64,000 nucleotides of DNA. It comes from Rhizoctonia solani (Eukaryota; Basidiomycota; Agaricomycetes; Cantharellales; Ceratobasidiaceae). The translations under genes were made by a program, and so were the position numbers. The notes beneath the pieces are model-generated. The model was not told the origin of the DNA, made no database searches, and saw only the letters and a list, made by a program, of their open reading frames with translations. The stretch is taken from contig NC_057379.1 of NCBI RefSeq assembly GCF_016906535.1, positions 1,116,001 to 1,180,000 of the forward strand. Reading direction: 5' to 3'. Positions 1 to 10,870 of the stretch are shown here, piece by piece; within the stretch, counting starts at the first letter, position 1; every line of letters begins with the position of its first letter.

Positions 1-657
1 AGGCCCACCAGTGCATCTGGAATGTTAAAATCTCCTGGAGCACCCGGAATGCTGAGGTCCCCTGGTTCGTTAGGCATCGTTAGGCCTCCCAGTGCAACTG
101 GGATTCCGCGACCTGGTACAACAACTCCGGGCTCTGCAGGAGCTTCTCGCACAGGCCTTCCACTCCGCCAACCAAGTCCTACGCGACCCGGTGTTACACG
201 ACCCATATTTGGAGCTCTTAATAAAAATAGTGCAAACACCGACGTTGTTATGGCCAGTCCGGGCCGGCCCACTGGTCGTCCAACAACTGGGCTTGGAAGC
301 CCCACTCGCCCAGTTTCCAAGCCATTGCCACAAGTACAAGCAGCTGTTGAATCGAACGTTCCCTTCCCGAGAGAAAGCAGTCCTATGACCCCAGCGCGAA
401 CACTGAATGTCGCCAAGCCAGTACCATCTGCCCCCGTTCCTGTCCCCGTTCCCGTCACAAAGCCTAATTCCAAACCTCCGGCAATTGACATGGCCCTTGC
501 TGAACTAGATGCCGAAACTCGAGCCCTGACGCTTGAAGCCTATGTTCGACGCGAAATGGGAATACAGTACGAGGTACTCAAGGCTGAGTGTGAACGAGAA
601 ATTGAGGATTTCTTAAAGGCTGCGAGCGAGACGAGAGAGAAGATTGCCGCGCTATAA
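1..657 (+). CDS. 3' end of a Pro/Ser-rich protein with C-terminal helix
   Basis: The reading frame is open from the first base, so this is the 3' part of a gene whose start lies outside the window. It stops with TAA at 655-657. The visible part (about 218 residues) starts with a low-complexity region rich in Pro, Gly, Ser and Arg, with short recurring phrases such as SPG and RPP. It ends in about 55 residues rich in Glu, Lys, Ala and Arg that look helical (ALAELDAETRALTLEAY... to ETREKIAAL). I recognise no domain. A Pro/Ser-rich linker ahead of a charged helix is common in cytoskeletal, kinetochore and kinesin-tail proteins, but nothing here decides between them. Confidence 0.6.
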   Translation, partial: RPTSASGMLKSPGAPGMLRSPGSLGIVRPPSATGIPRPGTTTPGSAGASRTGLPLRQPSPTRPGVTRPIFGALNKNSANTDVVMASPGRPTGRPTTGLGSPTRPVSKPLPQVQAAVESNVPFPRESSPMTPARTLNVAKPVPSAPVPVPVPVTKPNSKPPAIDMALAELDAETRALTLEAYVRREMGIQYEVLKAECEREIEDFLKAASETREKIAAL

Positions 658-1174
658 AAGACGCTGTAGGAAATGTTGGTTACCCTGGGGCCAGTGCGAA
701 GATGTATTATAGGACATTGCTTTGTTTGTTTCATTGTTTCTATTAGAGTCGTTTTATTAAGTTTATTGACAATGTGTATACATTGATACGCATTAATTTC
801 ATTAAACATGATGGATAATTCGTCGGATTAATGGTGTACCTAGCATTTTAGTACCATGTATGCAGATCGAACCTATAGGTAGTAGCATTGGGCGGAATAT
901 TTTACTGAGGAGAGTAGCACCCATGATTCGTCAAGCGTATAGACTAATCGGGGTCAAATAGCGAACGTGATTTATCCAGTGGCATTACTCAAAACTCACC
1001 CGAAATTCGTAGTCAATCCATCCCTTGAATAGTCTCATAGCTCAATGCTTATCATCAGACGTCTGGTTGATAATGCGTAGATTCAAATGCGAGAGGCATG
1101 CAAAAGGATAAATGCATAACTTCATAGGGGATAGTACAAGACGAAAGCAGGAAGACAAACAAGCGGCAACCCAA
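658..1174. other. Intergenic, convergent 3' flanks
   Basis: This AT-rich stretch lies between the stop of the upstream gene and the stop codon of the eL42 gene on the other strand. I see no coding signal, repeat or RNA gene. It probably carries the 3' UTRs of both neighbours. Confidence 0.5.
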
Positions 1175-1765
1175 TCACTGAAGGCAAATGTCAGCAACAG
1201 CACGTATAGTGTGTCCCCTTTACATACGAATTGGAGAGCAGCACCCTTGGTCTTCTTGTCACCACCAAGCTCGAAGTGCTTGCATCGTTTCAACGCGAGC
1301 TGCATCTTGTACTTGCACACAGTGCATTCCAGTCGTAGTACAACCTTCTTCGTCGTCTTGGCCTATGGTTCCAATACATCGAATTAGATCGGTTTAATTG
1401 AGTTTCAAATCCTGGCACATAGACGAACCTTCTTGTGGAAGACGGGCTTGGTCTGACCACCGTAACCGGACTGCTTTCGGTCGTAACGGCGCTTACCCTG
1501 CGCGAAAATAGAGTCCTTTCCCTTCTTGTACTGGGTCACCTTGTGAGGGCTTTATGGGCGGTCGATTTAAATTATTTCAGGACGCCAGTGTGAGAAACTT
1601 ACGTGTGTTTCTTGCAAGTCTTTCCCTTGCAGTCTTTTGCTACGGTTAACCTGAAGAAATTCATTGCACTTTATTAGACTCACAGGTGCGGCGGGTCCTA
1701 CAACAGCATTAGTCTACATATCATAGACCGAATAGCAACATTACTCACTTGGGAATATTGACCAT
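1175..1765 (-). CDS. rpl42: 60S ribosomal protein eL42 (L44/L36a family)
   Basis: This is a component of the cytosolic large ribosomal subunit, near the tRNA exit site. The spliced protein is about 106 residues, the family's usual length. It keeps the [10 protein letters not shown] and [16 protein letters not shown] blocks and the ending [22 protein letters not shown] read six exons: 1749-1765, a 14-nt micro-exon 1684-1697, 1603-1633, 1429-1549, 1228-1362, and 1175-1177. The micro-exon supplies the conserved KTRRTY segment, which a simple two-exon reading replaces with LTVAKD. The last coding exon is only the TGA stop: the preceding intron starts GTATGT straight after the terminal Phe codon and ends in CTTCAG. 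All junctions are GT-AG. Splice sites are inferred from the sequence and protein conservation. Confidence 0.95.
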
Positions 1766-2344
1766 TTTGTACTATGAAATACATGGGTTCATTAGCGTGA
1801 TATTATACCGAAACAGCTTATAAAACCTACATCGTCGGCGAGGGGTCTTGAGGCGTTGACAAGCGGTGATCGGACCGGATGCAAATCGATGAGACCGAAT
1901 GGCGAGTCGTGGCTTGCACGTGATCTGTGGTACTGAGTAACACCACTCAATTGCTCGCAGCATCTTCACTCTCTTTTTAAACATGAGTTACATACTAAGA
2001 CTATGTATGCAAAATAATTATATAGAAAAGCTGTTATATTCCATAAACAGCTACGAATGATACATGTACGAACGAATGGTGGAGAGGATATATATAGTAC
2101 CAAACCGAATCAACCGGTCGCGAACACAGCATCGCTGCGCTGAGCATGCGGAAAGTGATTTCAAACGCATGGGAAGAACGAAGGAGCAATCTGAAACAGA
2201 AACAGTAATGACACACAAGAGAAGATATAGAACGGAACCAAATGTGTGCATGAAGCGAATAGCGAAACCTTGACGAGATTACGGTGGGTCCGGACCACAC
2301 ACGCAGCTATTTCTCATACCAAAGCCCCAAAATTACCAGCAAGA
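1766..2344. other. Intergenic between eL42 promoter and WD40-like copy A
   Basis: This stretch is upstream of eL42 and downstream of copy A (both on minus). It is AT-rich with short open frames and no recognisable protein. It presumably holds the eL42 promoter; I see no element I can name. Confidence 0.4.
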
Positions 2345-4402
2345 CTAATATTCATCAGCACTAGCATCGCCATACGCGGGTAAAATAGATGTGTTGGGGT
2401 CTTCCTTGAATGCATACCGAACTATATTGCGCTTTAGTTCAAAGATAATAAAATATATCCATGAATACGGGCAAACTTACAAATCCTATGATCTCCAGCA
2501 TCGAATGTATACCCGAAGTAGTCTTCAGCATGCCAAGCTTCAAATGGCCAACACCTGTCGTAGTCCTCTTCATACGAAGCTTCTCCTTCTTGGCTTGACT
2601 GGCTCGGAACTCTTCCAGGGCGATAATCGTAGTGACGTCCCATTCGATCCATGTATGCACATTCGGTTGCAGCATATAGACAGTTACGCTTCGAGTCCCA
2701 CGCTAGCGATTTGACTGCGTTGTTACCGGTTGCGAGTTCGTATATCGGTGTGCAGGCGCGAATATCCCAAACCTTGATTTGCTCGTGTTTACCTGTGCCA
2801 GTGAAAACAGCTGCAAACGATTTGATAAAGCATACAACACATAATAAAGTCATATACTCACTGGGTATGCCATCAGGATGAGCTAATACGACCGCCTCGC
2901 AGAATGCGTCTGCCCCGCATGCATCCAAAGTGATCACTGGCAGGGGTTGCCGTATGTCAAACAAGCGTGCATAACCGTCATGACACGCAGTCAGGAACAT
3001 CTGTGAGTCTGTGGCACTAACTGAAAAATCCGAGACCGCTCCTCCGTGGCCGAGATATCGTGCCATAGTTTTTCCGCTATATTCGAGGTCGATGGATACA
3101 CAACCGTACTTGATCAATTCAAAGTACTCGGCGCAGAGGAGGGTGGAAGGATTGTTGGGAAGTGGTTCCCAAACTGTGGGTGTCAAATTAGGGATATCAG
3201 TGAACCTGATAAATGAGCTCCGAGGTATACTCGACGAGAACAATGTGTCCGAAGTACCACCATGCGAGGCTTCTTCAGGATCTGACTGGTCTCCTATAAC
3301 CGTCTCGGCATCACAACCCTGCATCTCTAATTCGTCGGTATTCCATAGGGCGACCCCGCCGGCCCCAGCGCGAACAACGCGACCCCCGGGGAGAACAGCA
3401 ATTGGCCCGTCCGAACATTTAGAATCAAGAGTATAGACGGGATAGAGAAAACGGTAGGGTCCTTCATTATCTCCCCATGCAAAAGACTTGACATGACTGC
3501 GATCACCAACATAGATCATTTGAGAATCTTCGTCCATGGTTAATTGAGTGGCGACATCTGAAAGCTCAGGGTTCAAGAACCGAACGCCCAAAGAATCGTC
3601 TGGGAGACAAAAGTTCAGCCCTGGAGTGCGATTTTTATGCCCGCAGGTTCCAGTCATTGCCAGACATGAGCTCCCTGAAGACATGCGAAGCTTGGTTGGC
3701 AGTATAGAATCGATTGAAGTAACCTCGCACCGGGCGTCATAAACGGAGGCAGCAAGTGGAGATGAGGGTGTCGCTGTAAGAGGCGGTAGGTCCGGACGAA
3801 AGCGGGACAATAAGGTTGACTTAGGGTGCCGTTTCATGTGCAGATTCCAAGGGTCTGGAAGAATCTTCCCTACTTTCTGCATAGCTATTTATGTCCTTAG
3901 CACCAGTAAGGGATCGACGTGATGTACCAACCTACCAGTTTCAGGATCAATGTTCAGCATTTCGAGCATCATAGGGATAGTTGCGTGGGCTGATCCAACC
4001 TTGACAGTCAGCAAAATCATCTAACAACAGATAATGGGACTCACGCAACGAAAGCGCTCCCTCGCTACGATCCACGATCAGCGCGCGACCGGCGGCGTCG
4101 TCGTGAGCCCACGATGGCATGAAGTCGTACAGATCCCCAATACCATAAGCATATCCAAGGGCTCTGTTGTGAATCTTCTGAACCTCAGAGGTCAGTTCAG
4201 TGAGATACGGCGGGCTCGTAGCGTGTTCCTCCTGAACTAGAATACATGTGTCCCTGAAAATCGACATGAACTCGCTTTCGCAGAGCACATCATGTTCCTC
4301 GATCCGCTCCTCGGCATTCAAGAGCTTGAGCTCTGCCTGGCATTGACGCAGCCGCCGGGAAAAGGTGGAGATTTGTCTCTGAACACGTTCTGGAAGGATC
4401 AT
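2345..4402 (-). CDS. WD40-like family protein, copy A (unnamed family)
   Basis: This is one of three paralogues in the window. The first exon starts at ATG 4402 and encodes a short coiled coil (about residues 8-35) and the family signature DFMPSWAHDDA (near 115). A small second exon follows. The long exon then carries the KRHPKST block and WD-like repeats, including CHDGYARLFDIRQPLPV and IKVWDIRACTPIYELATGN. The C-terminal block DRCWPFEAWHAEDYFGYTFDAGDHRI then splices over a short intron into FRYAFKEDP, ending at TAG 2345-2347. No frame break is visible, so the gene seems intact. A beta-propeller scaffold role is likely from the WD repeats; partners and process are unknown. It has diverged more from B and C than those two have from each other. 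Confidence 0.75.
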
Positions 4403-4978
4403 CTGGGTGGTCGTTGGCAGAGGGAGGAGAAAATGAGCTCGCCGCTTTGAGTCTAGAAGCTGACAGCTAATTTGATCACGTATACAAACAATATACGAGA
4501 CCAGTTTAAGAAAAGGGGTGTTTGAACACTGAGAACACCCATTGAGAATTTAATTTTGTACCCCTTAAGGCCAGTATTCTTAACCAGGGAGAACTTAAAT
4601 CGGATAGTGTACAATTTATAGGTTCCGTTTCTATTAAATATATGCATAGTCTTGTGCTCCTCATTTGTGTTTATGGGCCAGAAATGTGTTTGGATTTGAT
4701 ACAAACGGATCCGTCCACTGCCACCATCAATCCCAATAGTCACCAGTATTTTGCGGAGAATATCCCCATGCAGCAGGGAGGTTCTTCTCAGTGAAGGATT
4801 TTGCAGGTGATGCCGAACATATCATATACAATATTCGACCTTGCGCATAATAGTACACCATTATACACTGATTTTATCAAACAATTATCGTAGGGCTACT
4901 GAATATTGTTGACTGCCAATACATGCTCCCCCAATGGCGTAGCTAACAGATGATCATATATGAAATCAACAAATGAAC
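4403..4978. other. Intergenic, promoter side of copy A
   Basis: This AT-rich gap lies between WD40-like copy A and the F-box gene, both on minus. It contains an imperfect inverted repeat GGGGTGTT...AACACCC near 4514-4541. The stretch ATCATATACAATATTCGA near 4820 recurs near 15560, in the gap between copies B and C. No gene is visible. Confidence 0.4.
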
Positions 4979-6475
4979 TTAATCGAGATACTCTGTTTCC
5001 CATGCACCCCATGCCTCCATGGCACGATTCCACCGAACCCATTTCACTGAGGGAAACATCGAGCTAATTTTGGAATGTACATCTGTTAGTTCTCGGTCGT
5101 AACTGCTCTCGAGCATGTCATGGAATCTTAATGTTTCAATTGGAAATGTTTCAGCGATATTCTCGAGTGCATAAATATCGACCGCGCATTTCCTCAGATA
5201 TAGGTGATTTAGTTTCATCCGACATATCGGTCTGGAGTGGCGCCGTGATGGTTCGGGTCCAGTTACATGGAATCGTTCCAACCCCAGCGTATTTAGGCTA
5301 GCAGGTGATTCAAGTACCAGCATATCTAGGGGAAGCTGTGGGTAAGACGCTAATCGGTTCACTACGTAGAGACTGGTTACGTTTGTGCGTCGAAAAAATG
5401 AGATAAGTGCAAAGCAATACAAGGTGCTCGGTACAACGCGTTGTGTTTGAATCGTCATTTGAAGGGGCTTTTGTGCGGGGGAGAGCAAAGGAAGGAGTAA
5501 ATCATACAAGCTGCGTTTCAATCCTCGCAGATTAAGCACTTCCAATTCCGGAAGGGGAACTGGCGGTAGAGCTATTGTTACGTCTTGACTAATATTAATA
5601 TTAAAGTAAAATACGCGGAGCCCAGGAGAGGCCAGGAGTATCTCTCTCAGCTGAGTAATCCGTATAGAGGGCCGATGTCCATACTGAGGACGAGTGCACC
5701 GGAGGTGAAGTTCTACGAGACCTCGGTAAGCTGGACTCGTCCATGGGAAGAATTGACCGCTCAGTCGTAAAACCTTGATTGAACGCAGAATATTGTCCAG
5801 CGAGTGCTGCGACATGTCGAAGTTCTCTGGAGTCGGCAATGTCCAGCCAGCCAAGCCATCACTGTTCTCAGTAAAATTCGAAATTGTTCGCACGCTGTGA
5901 TCGTTGATGTCAAGCTTCGTTAGAACTCCGGGCATGGTGCGCGGGAGGCTCGCCCGAATAATGGAGGACAAGAGCGTTGTTGAATAATTCGGAGAGTTAT
6001 TATCAATTTGTAAAGCGCCTATCCTCGGTCCAATGAATGAGCAGAAATCCTTAATCGAGGCAAAGTCCGACAGAGACTCGTGTATCCCGTGATGCAAACG
6101 TACACGAAGGGTCAGTTCGTGGTTTTCTGCTCGCGCTACGAAAGCAGAGCTACGGTCCAGACTTAGCTGAGGGGATTGGTTCAAAGCAAAGAGATCGATG
6201 TACGACCATAAAGCGGGGGATGAGAAAACAATTTGGCGCCAGAGATAGCATACGTGTGTCAATACCTCCGGGTGTCCCAAACTCATTTGTTTCCGTGTGC
6301 TTCCACCCCCGGCCGCAGGCCAGTCCGCATGTTCCCTTTTGAAACCTTTCCACCACAAGTAGTGGGCGAACTTGAATATTAGGATAAGTACTTCCGTGGG
6401 GAGCGTATTGATCGAAGGAGTGGGGGAGTCATCGGAGGCAAAATCGGTGTCAACAGAGCGGGCTTGAATATACAT
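4979..6475 (-). CDS. F-box-like protein, 498 aa, single exon
   Basis: This is a putative substrate receptor of an SCF-type ubiquitin ligase. The F-box-like motif sits at about residues 23-95: INTLPTEVLILIFKFA, then an insertion, then LTHVCYLWRQIVFSSPALWSYIDL, the layout usual in large Agaricomycete F-box families. The rest (about 100-498) has irregular Leu-rich stretches such as LPELEVLNLRGLKRSLYDLLLPLL, consistent with degenerate LRRs. ATG 6475 gives a short leader before the motif, and there are no introns. The target protein cannot be inferred. Such families expand rapidly in these fungi, and this gene sits beside the WD40-like copies. Confidence 0.85.
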   Translation of the reverse strand: MYIQARSVDTDFASDDSPTPSINTLPTEVLILIFKFAHYLWWKGFKREHADWPAAGGGSTRKQMSLGHPEVLTHVCYLWRQIVFSSPALWSYIDLFALNQSPQLSLDRSSAFVARAENHELTLRVRLHHGIHESLSDFASIKDFCSFIGPRIGALQIDNNSPNYSTTLLSSIIRASLPRTMPGVLTKLDINDHSVRTISNFTENSDGLAGWTLPTPENFDMSQHSLDNILRSIKVLRLSGQFFPWTSPAYRGLVELHLRCTRPQYGHRPSIRITQLREILLASPGLRVFYFNINISQDVTIALPPVPLPELEVLNLRGLKRSLYDLLLPLLSPAQKPLQMTIQTQRVVPSTLYCFALISFFRRTNVTSLYVVNRLASYPQLPLDMLVLESPASLNTLGLERFHVTGPEPSRRHSRPICRMKLNHLYLRKCAVDIYALENIAETFPIETLRFHDMLESSYDRELTDVHSKISSMFPSVKWVRWNRAMEAWGAWETEYLD

Positions 6476-7067
6476 TTATGTGAGCCAAGTGCGGTTTGAT
6501 GAAAAGATTGAGATCAGGACCGGCACACGAAGAACTAGAATGTGGTATGATGGCCGGGTATTGTCGTAACCTGCCCGGAGTCCGGACAAGCCCGGTTTTG
6601 CACGTGGCTGCTTGTTGACCCCGGGGGCAAATTATCAATCATCACAAGCTTTTGTAATGGGATGTGATTCCAGATCAGTAACAAAAGTCATACCTTAGCC
6701 ATTTCGTTAAGATTCAACATTGAGATGGGGATATCTTAGTTCTTCATTTGTAGTTGCGTGCTCCTTGGTATTCACTTGAGCATTTGTTGGTATAGGCGCA
6801 CTACAAGAAATCCCTTGTGACCTTGCTTCACGAAGGGATATCTGGATTAAAGTGAGCTGGGTTGTCGAGTGGAATGGGTGGCTGCTTGGACTATAGCAAG
6901 GATAAATGCGCATATAGCCTTCTAATCAAAGAATGCACCGAATGGCAGAAAGTGATCGTAGAGACTGACGGATCCGAAAACAATCCCGTCGATCTGTCAG
7001 GCATCTACGCAGTTTGATTTTGGTTCCGAATAACACCACGCACACGGTTCGATTCAACAACACTAAC
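6476..7067. other. Intergenic between F-box gene and utp13
   Basis: This gap of about 590 bp holds the F-box promoter and the utp13 3' flank. Only short open frames are present and I recognise no gene, RNA or repeat. Confidence 0.4.
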
Positions 7068-10000
7068 CTACGAAACCTCCATAGCATCCAACCCATTAAG
7101 CGCAATTCCCATATCCATCTCCCCCAAAACATAATCAACGACAAAGCTATCCTGGACCAACCGTTCAGCACGGGTCAAATGGCGCTCGGTATAGGGGATA
7201 AGTCCATCCACGATCGACCGGAGGTCCATCCCAGGTTTATCCTTGCCCTTCAACATCTTGCCAAATTCAGCATCCAGGCCATCTTCAGTATCTGCCTTGC
7301 CAAACGTAGCGATGATGTCTTCGGTCGTGTGCGTGCTGAGGATAGCGTGCAGGACGGTTTGGGCAACAGTGCTGGTCCGGGCGCTGGCGTTCCATGTGCG
7401 GACGTGTCCGAGGAGACGGACGAGATCGGGTCCAGAGAGGGTGGCGAGGACTTGGTCAACTTGCGCAGATCCGGTGATATTATGTAGGGAGTCGGCGTCT
7501 GGAGCCCGGGATGCGATAGACTTGGTGGGACGAGTGGCTCTGACAGACTTGAAAAGGTTGTAGAGTCGGCCGGGTTGGTCCATGGTCAGCGCCAGAAGGA
7601 TCGCATTGCGATAATCGTTTAATGCGAGGTAGTTAGTAAAGTTTTGTTCCCTATAACAGAATTAGCTCTGATTTCAGTAACCAAAAGTATGTCAGGTTCT
7701 GAGACTCACAGCTCAACACCCTTGGCGCGTTGTTCCTCCTTTTCGAGTTGCTCTTCTTCCGTAGAGTCCCTCCATATAACGATTCTCGAGTCTGCCGCGC
7801 CCGACATGATTATCTGCTCGTCGGCGCTGACTGCAAGTGCCCAGACCTATAGAATCCGCAGAGGTTGTATAAACGCCACGACGCCCATCGTTAGATAATT
7901 GAACCCACCTTGTCTTCATGAGCATCGAGCGTCGCGACACACTCTTCGGTACGAACAGTCCACAGCTTGACCAGACCGTCTGATCCCGCAGAGACAAGTT
8001 GGGTGCCATGGGTAAGGAACGAAAGCCGGAGAATCGAGTTTGTGTGACCTTCAAACGTCTGGTCCCCATGTTAGAAAATACACACTTGTATGCGCATAAG
8101 CTACCAACTTTCAAGCATGTCCAATCATCTAAACTCCACAGTTTGATAGTCTTGTCACCGCTGCCAGTCGCAATCACCCTTTCGATGGGAGAAAACTTGA
8201 TAGACCAGACGCCTCGTTTATGGCCCTTGAGGATGCCAGTGGGCGTGAGGTCGTAAGAGGACTTTTTCCCGCATAGGAATTAATTTTTAGTTGTCGAATT
8301 ACTCAGTTGTGTACTCACCCCAACCTCAAACACCTTGGCAGTTTTATCTTGCGACCCAGTGGCTACTAGTCGCCCGTTGGGTGCAACATCGAGTGCGTTA
8401 ATATCCTTGTCATGGGCTTTAACTGTAGCCAGCGATTTTAGTTTGACAGTGGTCGAGGGAGTAGGGCTATAATAGACCAAAAGAAAGAGATCAGCAATGA
8501 GCAACCAAAGACAAAAACACAACAAATCGTGCATCGAGGTTTCGAAGCGTGAAAAAAATAAATAAGCGTTGATGATCGGCCATCAAGTCCTGGGACCCGA
8601 TCGATTGGGACGATCATCGAATCAAATAAAAACAGCATGGCATTGAATCAATTCAAGCTAAATGAGTTTTCTCAGCTCACCCTTTTAGAACGCTGAGGTC
8701 CCATACTTTAAGCGTCCTATCTTGGGATCCTGTAACCAAAAAGCTTGGTACTCCGTGAGAGTCTGATCCACCAAACACGACTGCCCCAACGCTTTCCGCG
8801 TGTCCTGCACAGATCGCCACACAAGTCCATTCGACAGTGGGAGAGGTTGCCGATTCGTCCTCGTCCATATCGTTTTCGTCATCTCTTTCTTTGATAGGGA
8901 CCTGAACGGGCGCCCATATCCTAACTTCCCGATCTTTGCCTGCACTAGCAAGCCAACCGTTGGGAGCGGAGGATAATGCGAGGACAATGTCGGTATGCCC
9001 GGGAAGGAGGGAAGCGTTGAGTGGGTTGTGCGTGTCCTTGCCACCGGGTGTGGCAGAGTGGACGTCTAGGGTTGGATATATCCTGACAAGGGATGAGTTG
9101 GTAGCAACGGCCAAGTGGGTATCGAGATTGCGATTGACAGAAGGGGCGGGAGAGGGAGATGATAAGAATACGGCATCAATGACTTCGTCGTTGTAGCCGA
9201 CTAATTGTCGAATTTTGCTCCCAGTAGGGAGAGAATAAGTGAGAACATTTTGATCGGCGTGGACAGAAGACACAGCGTGGGTGGAGGGGGTGTATCTAGC
9301 ATCCGATTAGCACCGGCCGAACAAACCTGGAGATTCTACCCACAAAACGTCCAAGATTTGCCTGGATTCTTCTCCATCGTCCTCCGAGGAGTTCGGCCCT
9401 TCCATTTCCTCTCCGAATGTCTGTAGGACCTTGGATTCCCATGCATCCCAGATTTTGACGACCCCCTTCTGCCCACCAGTGTAAAATATCAATCGCCCTT
9501 CCGAATCCTCGGCCTCAAGCACACCAAGGGCCTCAATGCGCTCGAGCACAGGTATGGTCTTGACCAAAACAGGATTTGAAAAGGCTTTCTTCCCTTTCTT
9601 GCCCTTGTCCGGTTTCCCGTTTTCAGTCGTAGGTCGAGTATCCCAGATCAAAACCACTGAATCTCTTCCTCCAGAAACCACATATCTCCCGTCGTTCGAG
9701 ACTCCGACTCCACGAGGCACACTAACATGACCCTCAAGAGTCATGATAGGCGAACCGGTACCAGCCGCAGCGAGGTCATATACCCGAACTCGAGAATCAG
9801 CGCTCGCGCTCACGAGCCACATGATGTCCCAAGTTCCAGTCGCGGATCCGGGTTTGTAGAAGAATTTGAGAGCGGAAACGATTCCTCCGTGACCTCGGAA
9901 TAGATGGGTAAGGTGACCTCGTCGAATGTCATGAACTTTGACCATGCCATCTGCTGAGCCGGACGCTATGAGAGTTGACGTAGGGTCAATAGTGGATACG

Positions 10001-10431
10001 TGAACCGGAGCATCGTGGGCCCTTGGAATATGCCTTATTGGGTGGATGGTAGAAGAAGTGGTGGAAGCGGGGGCGAGTGGATATAACCGAAGGGATAGGG
10101 ACGAGGTGAATATGGCTAGGTGCGCATCATTAGGTGATATAGCCAAGGACGTTACGCTAGAGTCATCCTGAGCAGAACTTGAGCTTATATAATCTTTTTA
10201 TTGAGTCCACTTACTGTCTGATAGGACCCGGTTGTGGAACCCGAAAGCAAACTAGTACTCCTTGGCTCTTCGTTGACACATCCAACCAGCGTTGTTCCAT
10301 CCGAATTCAATGCCACAGGGCCAGAGGTGAATACAGGGCCTATCTCACGCAATGTACGGAAGCTGAAAGTCGATAATAAGCTTTTTTCTAGCACTAGACT
10401 CAATTCTGCTCGCTCACCTAGTCTTGGACAT
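7068..10431 (-). CDS. utp13: U3 snoRNP WD40 protein Utp13 (TBL3)
   Basis: This is a subunit of the UTP-B part of the small-subunit processome, which acts in nucleolar 18S rRNA maturation. A 14-nt first exon (10418-10431, MSKT) joins across a short intron to [10 protein letters not shown], the typical start of the family. Many WD repeats follow, for example [63 protein letters not shown] and [13 protein letters not shown]. The last exon (7068-7650) encodes the helical Utp13 C-terminal domain ([28 protein letters not shown]). A charged linker ([12 protein letters not shown]) splits one blade. The frame looks intact over several introns. It diverges from copy B, with the promoter within 10432-10870. 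Confidence 0.93.
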
Positions 10432-10870
10432 CGTCGTTCACGTGATCCAAAATTTGGGTGAGGTAAGGACAGTCATGTGATATGTTCTCACACTCATCGT
10501 GTCTGATGTAATAGGCGCTCTTGAACAAGGCGAAACCCATAGTCTGAAACAAGACAGACACTGGCCCATCCCTATTGGACATTGAGTAAAGGTTGGACTC
10601 GACTACCACCAGAAGTTGATTTTCTCATCTGCGTAAAAGGCGATGCAATTGTTGCTCTGTTGGTACGGGAAGCAGCCAATTGACCATACTAAATTCCCAA
10701 ACTATACTAGCTTTTCAGTTTTGGTCGAGTCTGCGATCAAAAATTAGTGCGATGGTTGCATCCACCACACAAGGATATAATCTTGTGTAATCAGGGGCAC
10801 ATATGCGCAGATGATGTACTATAGACTGAATTGAACGCGACATGAATGTTAAAATTAGCAATCAATAACC
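10432..10870. promoter_or_regulatory. Divergent intergenic region, utp13 / WD40-like copy B
   Basis: These 439 bp lie between two divergent start codons, so both promoters should be here. I see no convincing TATA box or palindromic operator. Confidence 0.35.

Noticed and set aside
22..657. Calling the first gene a kinesin or kinetochore protein
   Set aside because: Only the Pro/Ser-rich part and a charged helix are in the window; no diagnostic domain is visible.
2064..2273. A 69-residue plus-strand frame between eL42 and copy A
   Set aside because: It has basic, irregular composition, no motif and overlaps other short frames; chance is the best explanation.
3011..3436. A 141-residue plus-strand frame
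   Set aside because: It is antisense to the long exon of WD40-like copy A and has no features of its own.
7014..7487. A 157-residue plus-strand frame
   Set aside because: It is antisense to the Utp13 C-terminal exon, whose protein is clearly conserved.
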